Part shown: piece after piece, positions 58,840 through 64,000 of the stretch
Layout of the letters: each line of letters starts with the position of its first letter
Position numbering within the stretch: the stretch's first letter is position 1
Assembly: GCF_012927355.1 (NCBI RefSeq)
Contig: NZ_JABBGK010000004.1
Location: forward strand, 186,001 to 250,000
DNA: 64,000 bases
Direction of reading: 5' to 3'
Source of the DNA: Rhizobium terricola
GTDB taxonomy: Bacteria; Pseudomonadota; Alphaproteobacteria; Rhizobiales; Rhizobiaceae
Position numbers and translations under genes: made by a program
The notes under the pieces: generated by a model
What the model was told of the DNA's origin: nothing
Database searches by the model: none
Seen by the model: the letters and a program-made list of their open reading frames with translations, nothing else

Positions 58840-58870
58840 GGTCTTCCCGCCCGTCCGGGATGGGAAGACC
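58840..58870 (+). terminator. Intercistronic hairpin
   Basis: GGTCTTCCC and GGGAAGACC form a 9-bp stem with a 13-nt loop, between the BKACE and carnitine dehydrogenase genes, followed after 12 bp by TCTTTT. It may reduce read-through or stabilise the upstream message. Confidence 0.55.
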
Positions 58871-58902
58871 GGCGACGGGATCTTTTGAGGCGGAATGAAA
58901 AA

Positions 58903-60390
58903 ATGAGCAAAATCAACAAGGCAGCCTGTATCGGTGGTGGGGTTATCGGCGGAGCATGGGCGGCCCGCTTCCTGCTCTCCGGCATAGACGTCAACATGTT
59001 CGACCCGCACCCGGAAGCCGAGCGCATCGTCGGCGAGGTCATCGCCAATGCGGAGCGGGCCTATGCCATGCTGACCATGGCGCCGCTGCCGCCGCGCGGT
59101 AAGCTCACCTTCATCAAGAGCATCGAGGAAGCGGTAAAGGGCGCGGACTGGATCCAGGAAAGCGTTCCCGAGCGCATCGACCTCAAGCGCGGCGTCATCA
59201 CCCAGATCGATGCGGCTTCCGATCCCGAGGCTCTCATCGGTTCATCGACGTCGGGCATCCTGCCTACCGAGCTGCAGCGCGACATGAAGCACCCCGAGCG
59301 GATGTTCGTCGCCCACCCCTACAATCCTGTTTACCTCCTGCCGCTCGCCGAACTGGTCGGCGGAGAAAAGACCTCGCCCGCAGTCCTTGAGGATGCCAAG
59401 GCGAAGCTCGCCACCATCGGCATGAAGGGCGTCATCCTCAAGAAGGAAATCGAGGCCTTTGTCGGCGACCGCCTGCTCGAAGCCGTCTGGCGCGAAGGTC
59501 TTTGGCTGATCAAGGACGATATCTGCGACACCGAGACGCTCGATGACGTGATCCGCTATTCCTTCGGTATGCGCTGGGCACAGATGGGCATGTTCGAGAC
59601 CTATCGTATCGCCGGCGGCGAGGCGGGCATGCGCCACTTCATCGCCCAGTTCGGTCCCTGCCTCTCCTGGCCCTGGACCAAGCTGACCGACGTCGTCGAC
59701 CTCGATGACGCACTGACCGACAAGATCGCCAACCAGTCCGACGCCCAGTCAGGCGCATACGGCATCCGCGAACTGGAACGCATCCGCGACGAGAACCTCG
59801 TCGGCATCATGCACGCCCTTAAGGGCGCCAACGGCGGCAAGGGCTGGGGCTCGGGCAAGCTGCTGGCCGAGTTCGAGGCGCATCTGTGGGAGAACGCACC
59901 GAAGCCGGAAGCCGCGATCGGCGCCGAGCCAATCCGCTTGCTTGACACGAAGGTCAATCCGTCCTGGGTCGACTACAACGGCCACATGACCGAGTTTCGC
60001 TACAACCAGTGCTTCGCCGACAGCGCCGACGCGCTGCTGCGCCTGATCGGCGTGGACATGGACTATGTCGCCGCCGGCCACAGCTACTACACCGTCGAGG
60101 CCCACAACCAGTGGATCGACGAGGCCAAGCTCGGCGACGCGCTCTACGTGAAGGCGCAGATCCTCCCCTGCGACGGCAAGAAGCTCCACACCTTCATGTG
60201 GCTGCACCGCGTCGCCGATGACGCAGTCTTGGCGAGCTGCGAGCACCTGATGCTTCACGTCGCCTCGAAGGAAGGCAAGGTCGTACCGCCACTGCCGGCG
60301 GTCAAGGACAGGCTGCAGCCTTTGATCGACGCCCATGCCGGTCTGCCGCTGCCGGCCAATGCCGGGCGCGTGGTCGGACAGAAGAAATAA
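58903..60390 (+). CDS. lcdH: L-carnitine 3-dehydrogenase fused to a betainyl-CoA thioesterase
   Basis: A 495-residue two-domain enzyme. Residues 1-315 are a 3-hydroxyacyl-CoA dehydrogenase-fold carnitine dehydrogenase: NAD motif ACIGGGVIGGAWAARFL, active-site region FVAHPYNPVYLLPLAELVGG. From about 345 a hotdog thioesterase follows (VNPSWVDYNGHMTEFRYNQCF). Unfused LcdH is about 320 residues. The fusion couples oxidation of carnitine with hydrolysis of the betainyl-CoA made by BKACE, releasing glycine betaine. ATG 58903 follows GAGGCGGA; an in-frame TTG 18 nt earlier is weaker. Confidence 0.93.
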   Translation: MSKINKAACIGGGVIGGAWAARFLLSGIDVNMFDPHPEAERIVGEVIANAERAYAMLTMAPLPPRGKLTFIKSIEEAVKGADWIQESVPERIDLKRGVITQIDAASDPEALIGSSTSGILPTELQRDMKHPERMFVAHPYNPVYLLPLAELVGGEKTSPAVLEDAKAKLATIGMKGVILKKEIEAFVGDRLLEAVWREGLWLIKDDICDTETLDDVIRYSFGMRWAQMGMFETYRIAGGEAGMRHFIAQFGPCLSWPWTKLTDVVDLDDALTDKIANQSDAQSGAYGIRELERIRDENLVGIMHALKGANGGKGWGSGKLLAEFEAHLWENAPKPEAAIGAEPIRLLDTKVNPSWVDYNGHMTEFRYNQCFADSADALLRLIGVDMDYVAAGHSYYTVEAHNQWIDEAKLGDALYVKAQILPCDGKKLHTFMWLHRVADDAVLASCEHLMLHVASKEGKVVPPLPAVKDRLQPLIDAHAGLPLPANAGRVVGQKK

Positions 60391-60402
60391 GGACGTAGCG
60401 CT

Positions 60403-61563
60403 ATGCATTTCGGACTGACCGAAGAACAGGACATGATCGTCAACACGGTGCGCAGCTTCGTGGAAACGGAGCTCTATCCGCTCGAGGACCAGGTCGAGAA
60501 GCAGGGTTTCGTGCCCCCGGAAATGGGTCAGGAAATTGCCCGCAAGGTCAAGGAACTCGGCTTCTTCGGCTGCAACATGCCGGAAGACGTCGGCGGCGCC
60601 GGCCTTGACCATCTGACCTTCACCCTGGTCGAGCGCGAGCTCGGCCGCGCCTCCATGGCCCTCACGGTCTTCTTCGGCCGCCCTTCGGGCATCCTGATGG
60701 GCTGCAACGACGACCAGCGTGAGCGTTACCTGATCCCGGCCACCAAGGGCGAGAAGTTTGATGCGCTCGCCATGACGGAGCCCGGCGCAGGCTCAGACGT
60801 GCGCGGCATGAAGTGCTTCGCAAAGAAGGATGGCGACGACTGGGTGGTCAACGGCACCAAGCACTTCATCAGCCATGCCAACATCGCCGACTTCGTCATC
60901 GTCTTCATCGCCACCGGCGAAGAGCAGACGCCCCGTGGGCCGAAGAAGCTGATCACCTGCTTCCTCGTCGACCGCGGCACGCCGGGCTTCGAGATCCGCG
61001 AAGGCTACAATTCGGTTTCCCATCGCGGCTACCAGAACTGCATCCTGAACTTCGACGACTGTCGCCTCCCCTCGGCCCAGATCCTCGGCGAGGTGCACAA
61101 GGGCTTCGACCTCGCCAACGACTGGCTCTACGGCACCCGCCTGACGGTTGCCGCCAACTGTGTCGGACGCGCCCGCCGCGTCTTCGACTACTGCGTTCCC
61201 TACGCAGCCGAACGCCACCAGTTCGGCAAGCCGATCGGCGCCAACCAGGGCGTCTCCTTCAAGCTCGCCGACATGATCACGGAAATCGACGCGGCCGACT
61301 ACCTGACGCTGGCCGGCGCTTGGCGGCTCGACCAGAAGCTCCCGGCAAACCGCGAGATCGCTTCGGCCAAGCTCTACGCCTCCGAGATGCTGGCCCGCGT
61401 CACCGATCAGGCGATCCAGATCTATGGCGGTATGGGGCTGATGGACGATCTGCCGCTCGCCCGCTTCTGGCGCGACGCCCGCGTCGAGCGGATCTGGGAC
61501 GGCACCAGCGAGATCCAGCGTCACATCATCAGCCGCGACCTGTTGCGGCCATTTGGAGCCTGA
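60403..61563 (+). CDS. Acyl-CoA dehydrogenase (probably gamma-butyrobetainyl-CoA)
   Basis: A 386-residue acyl-CoA dehydrogenase with the FAD/substrate segments AMTEPGAGSDVRGM and QIYGGMGLMDDLPLARFWRDA through WDGTSEIQRH. At the position of the usual catalytic Glu before the proline (TEYP in MCAD) it has Asp349 (DDLP). It follows the carnitine dehydrogenase by 12 nt and precedes a CoA ligase and crotonase, so a role in desaturating gamma-butyrobetainyl-CoA to crotonobetainyl-CoA is likely. Confidence 0.88.
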   Translation: MHFGLTEEQDMIVNTVRSFVETELYPLEDQVEKQGFVPPEMGQEIARKVKELGFFGCNMPEDVGGAGLDHLTFTLVERELGRASMALTVFFGRPSGILMGCNDDQRERYLIPATKGEKFDALAMTEPGAGSDVRGMKCFAKKDGDDWVVNGTKHFISHANIADFVIVFIATGEEQTPRGPKKLITCFLVDRGTPGFEIREGYNSVSHRGYQNCILNFDDCRLPSAQILGEVHKGFDLANDWLYGTRLTVAANCVGRARRVFDYCVPYAAERHQFGKPIGANQGVSFKLADMITEIDAADYLTLAGAWRLDQKLPANREIASAKLYASEMLARVTDQAIQIYGGMGLMDDLPLARFWRDARVERIWDGTSEIQRHIISRDLLRPFGA

Positions 61564-61567
61564 CACC

Positions 61568-61768
61568 ATGCGCGGCACCGCCCCCGGCCTGAGCTTGCTC
61601 AAGAAGATCGCCCAGCTGGCGAGCGGCGGCGGCACCGACACGAGCTTCCTCAACATTTCCGGCGACGGTCCACACACGACACCGAAGACGGCTCCGGACC
61701 CCGGAGCCGCCTCGCTCTTCAAGGCTCTCGAGCCTGGCGTATTCCTCAGCAGCAGGTGGCTTGGATGA
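61568..61768 (+). other. Small open frame of doubtful status
   Basis: ATG 61568 opens 66 codons that fill the gap between the acyl-CoA dehydrogenase and the CoA ligase and end 4 nt inside the latter. TTGGAG lies 9 nt upstream. The product, a Gly/Ser/Pro-rich stretch, matches no family I know and the frame contains a strong hairpin. It may be a small gene or merely spacer. Confidence 0.25.
61689..61709. terminator. Intercistronic GC hairpin
   Basis: CGGCTCCGG-ACC-CCGGAGCCG is a perfect 9-bp stem with a 3-nt loop in the gap before the CoA ligase gene. No T-run follows, so attenuation or RNA processing is more likely than full termination. Confidence 0.55.
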
Positions 61769-63834
61769 AAACACTCTCCCCGAACGCGCTTTCCCGACTG
61801 ATCCGTCCAGGTTCGATCGCCGTCTTCGGCGGCAAGGAAGCCGGGCGCGTCGTCGAACAGTGCCGCAAGATGGGCTACCGGGGAGAGATCTGGCCCGTTC
61901 ATCCGACCAGAGACGAAGTACACGGTTATCGCTGCTATCGTTCGGTCGCCGACCTTCCGGCGGCGCCCGACGCCGCTTTCGTCGGCGTCAACCGGTTGGC
62001 CACGATCGACATCATGCGCGACCTGTCTAAGCGTGGCGCCGGCGGCGCGGTCTGCTATGCCTCGGGCTTCTCCGAAGCCGTCGAGGAATTGCCTGACGGC
62101 CATGAGCTGCAGGCGAAACTGGTCGAGGCGGCCGGCGACATGGCCGTGCTCGGCCCCAATTGCTACGGCTTCATCAACATGCTCGACGGTGCGCTGCTCT
62201 GGCCGGACCAGCACGGCATGATCCGCACCGACAGGGGCGTCGCCATCCTGACGCAATCCTCCAACATCGCCTGCAACATCTCGATGCAGGCGCGCGGCTT
62301 GCCGCTGGCCTATCTGATGACCGCCGGCAACCAGGCGCAGACGGGCCTCTCCGCCCTTGCGGTCGCGGCACTCGAGGATCCGCGCGTCACCGCGGTCGGC
62401 CTGCATATCGAGGGCTTCGACGATCTCGACATGCTGGAGCACCTGGCATCCCGCGCGCGGGAACTCGGAAAGCCGGTCATCGGCCTCAAGGTCGGAAAAT
62501 CCGAAGCCGCCCAGCGCGCGACCGTGTCGCACACGGCCTCACTGGCCGGCAATGACAAGGTCTCGTCGGCAGTCTTGAAGCGCCTGGGCATCGGGCGTGT
62601 CGATACCCTGCCGGAACTGCTCGAAACGCTGAAGCTCCTGCATGTCTGCGGGCCGCTTGCCTCCAATACGGTCTCCTCGATGAGCTGTTCGGGCGGCGAG
62701 GCCTCGCTGGTCGCCGATGCCGGCGTCGGTCGCAACGTGAAATTCCGCGACCTGAAGCCCGAGCAGCTGCCGGTTCTGCGCGAGGTGCTCGGCCAGATGG
62801 TGACCCTCTCCAACCCTCTCGACTACCACACCTTTGTCTGGGGAAATCGAGAGAAACAGACGACGGCCTTCGCGACGATGATGAAGGGCGACTACGCCCT
62901 CAATCTCGTGGTCCTCGACTTTCCGAGAACCGATCGTTGCGACCCGGCAGACTGGATGACCACGGTCCATGCCATCATCGATGCGCGCAACGCGACCGGC
63001 GCCAATGCCGGCGTGGTCGCGTCGATGGGTGAGAACATGCCGGAGGAGATTGCGATTGCCCTCGTCAACGCCGGCGTCGTGCCCTTCTGCGGCATCGATG
63101 AGGCGCTGGCCGCGGTGGAAATCGCCAACGGCATCCACGAAACCTGGTCCCGGCCGGCACCCGCCCGGCGCCTCGATGCAACCATCGCCGGCACCGACCT
63201 TGTCACCCTGTTCGAGGATCGCGCCAAGCCGGAACTGGCCCGCTTTGGCGTCACGGTCCCCGAAGGTGTCGTGGCGGCGGATCCCGCAGAAGCGGTGAAG
63301 GCCGCCGACCGGCTCGGCTATCCCGTCGTTCTCAAGGGCCTCGGCATTGCTCACAAGACGGAGGCAGGCGCCGTCCGCCTCAACCTGCAGAACGCCACCG
63401 ACGTCAGTGCCGCGGCGACCGCCATGGCCCCGATCTCCTCCCGTTTTCTCGTCGAGAAGATGGTGATGACGAAGCCCGTCGCCGAGGTGATCGTCGGCGT
63501 CATGCGCGATCCGGTCGCTGGCCTCGTCCTGACGATCGGCGCCGGCGGAATTCTCGTGGAATTGCTCGATGACGGCGCGGTCCTGCCGTTGCCGGTGACC
63601 ACCGACGAAATCCGGTCGGCAATCGCCAGCCTGAAGGTTTCGAAACTGATGGCCGGCTACCGCGGTGCACCGCCCGGCGATGTCGAAGCCCTGATCGACA
63701 TGGTCGCAGCCGTATCACAATATGTCGCAGCCAATGCGTCCAAGGTGGAAGAACTCGACCTTAATCCGGTGATGGTGTTTCCGGAAGGTTCCGGTGTCAT
63801 CGCCGTAGACGCCCTCATCAGGACAAGGAGTTGA
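61765..63834 (+). CDS. ADP-forming acyl-CoA synthetase family protein
   Basis: A 689-residue nucleoside-diphosphate-forming acyl-CoA ligase with fused alpha and beta parts. The CoA-binding Rossmann region starts IRPGSIAVFGGKEAGRVV; the alpha part has LGPNCYGFIN, LTQSSNIACNI and the phospho-His region VSHTASLAGND. The beta part is an ATP-grasp domain (GYPVVLKGLGIAHKTEAGAV). ATG 61765 (GTG 61756 possible). In this operon it probably activates gamma-butyrobetaine or crotonobetaine to the CoA ester, a job done by the AMP-forming CaiC in enterobacteria. Confidence 0.85.
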   Translation: MKTLSPNALSRLIRPGSIAVFGGKEAGRVVEQCRKMGYRGEIWPVHPTRDEVHGYRCYRSVADLPAAPDAAFVGVNRLATIDIMRDLSKRGAGGAVCYASGFSEAVEELPDGHELQAKLVEAAGDMAVLGPNCYGFINMLDGALLWPDQHGMIRTDRGVAILTQSSNIACNISMQARGLPLAYLMTAGNQAQTGLSALAVAALEDPRVTAVGLHIEGFDDLDMLEHLASRARELGKPVIGLKVGKSEAAQRATVSHTASLAGNDKVSSAVLKRLGIGRVDTLPELLETLKLLHVCGPLASNTVSSMSCSGGEASLVADAGVGRNVKFRDLKPEQLPVLREVLGQMVTLSNPLDYHTFVWGNREKQTTAFATMMKGDYALNLVVLDFPRTDRCDPADWMTTVHAIIDARNATGANAGVVASMGENMPEEIAIALVNAGVVPFCGIDEALAAVEIANGIHETWSRPAPARRLDATIAGTDLVTLFEDRAKPELARFGVTVPEGVVAADPAEAVKAADRLGYPVVLKGLGIAHKTEAGAVRLNLQNATDVSAAATAMAPISSRFLVEKMVMTKPVAEVIVGVMRDPVAGLVLTIGAGGILVELLDDGAVLPLPVTTDEIRSAIASLKVSKLMAGYRGAPPGDVEALIDMVAAVSQYVAANASKVEELDLNPVMVFPEGSGVIAVDALIRTRS

Positions 63835-63837
63835 CGC

Positions 63838-64000
63838 GTGACTGACCCGATCCGCACCCGCCGCGAAAACGGCATTCTCGAGGTCACGATCGACCGCCCC
63901 AAGGCCAATGCGATCGATCTGGTAACAAGCCGGATCATGGGCGAGATATTCCGGGATTTCCGCGATGACGAAAGCCTGCGCGTAGCCATCATCACCGGCG
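63838..64000 (+). CDS. Enoyl-CoA hydratase/crotonobetainyl-CoA hydratase (partial)
   Basis: Runs off the window. GTG 63838 has AAGGAG 7 nt upstream and the first 54 codons show the crotonase N-terminus: LEVTIDRPKANAIDLVTSRI and the start of VAIITG, the first oxyanion-hole strand. As the last visible gene of the carnitine operon it fits a CaiD-like hydratase turning crotonobetainyl-CoA into carnitinyl-CoA. Confidence 0.82.
   Translation, partial: MTDPIRTRRENGILEVTIDRPKANAIDLVTSRIMGEIFRDFRDDESLRVAIITG

Overview
The window looks like part of a large, GC-rich chromosome or megaplasmid of an alphaproteobacterium, most likely a member of the Rhizobiales/Rhizobiaceae. The pointers are the codon use, the many FCD-type GntR regulators, the three complete solute-binding-protein ABC importers, the uronate genes and a rhizobial-type carnitine gene cluster. 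Almost all of it is catabolic accessory gene content. I saw no tRNA, rRNA, insertion sequence, prophage or CRISPR array.

Layout, left to right. (1) 154-7197, minus strand: a ribose-family (CUT2) ABC importer followed by an SMP-30 lactonase and a UxaA-family sugar-acid dehydratase. It is divergent from a soluble GAF histidine kinase and a LuxR-type response regulator (7457-9456), and two near-identical palindromes lie between the two units. (2) 9584-12793: GntR regulator, DadA-like oxidase and M24 peptidase. (3) 13066-18145: a four-carbon sugar-acid kinase with its GntR regulator, converging on an operon of sialidase-like protein, PdxA2 and iron alcohol dehydrogenase. (4) 18381-25248: EamA permease, dipeptide-type ABC importer and a DapA/NanA-family aldolase. 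(5) 25290-30082: remnant of a kduD-like gene, then a UxuR-like regulator with its operator, uxuA, uxuB and a zinc alcohol dehydrogenase, together a hexuronate pathway.

(6) 30399-35870 holds the most unusual object: an 1823-residue protein made, from its first methionine to seven residues before its end, of 227 consecutive octapeptides with no insertion or deletion. The octads are organised into twelve complete super-repeats of exactly 17 octads (136 residues, 408 bp) plus partial ends. I do not recognise a function.

(7) 36056-42172: LacI regulator and a CUT1 ABC importer operon that begins with a metallophosphoesterase. (8) 42579-51289: hyuA, hyuB, aminotransferase, uronate dehydrogenase-like, FAD oxidoreductase and ThDP enzyme, an unfamiliar combination. 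(9) 51359-56790: GntR regulator, a large flavin/iron-sulfur dehydrogenase and two SDRs. A 14-bp motif (ATGATAWGTGAYAT) before the GntR gene recurs before hyuA and, in part, before the SDR pair, suggesting that blocks 8 and 9 form one regulon. (10) 56818-64000: GlxA-type regulator, BKACE enzyme, carnitine dehydrogenase fused to a thioesterase, acyl-CoA dehydrogenase, ADP-forming CoA ligase and the start of a crotonase. Together these could take gamma-butyrobetaine or carnitine to glycine betaine.
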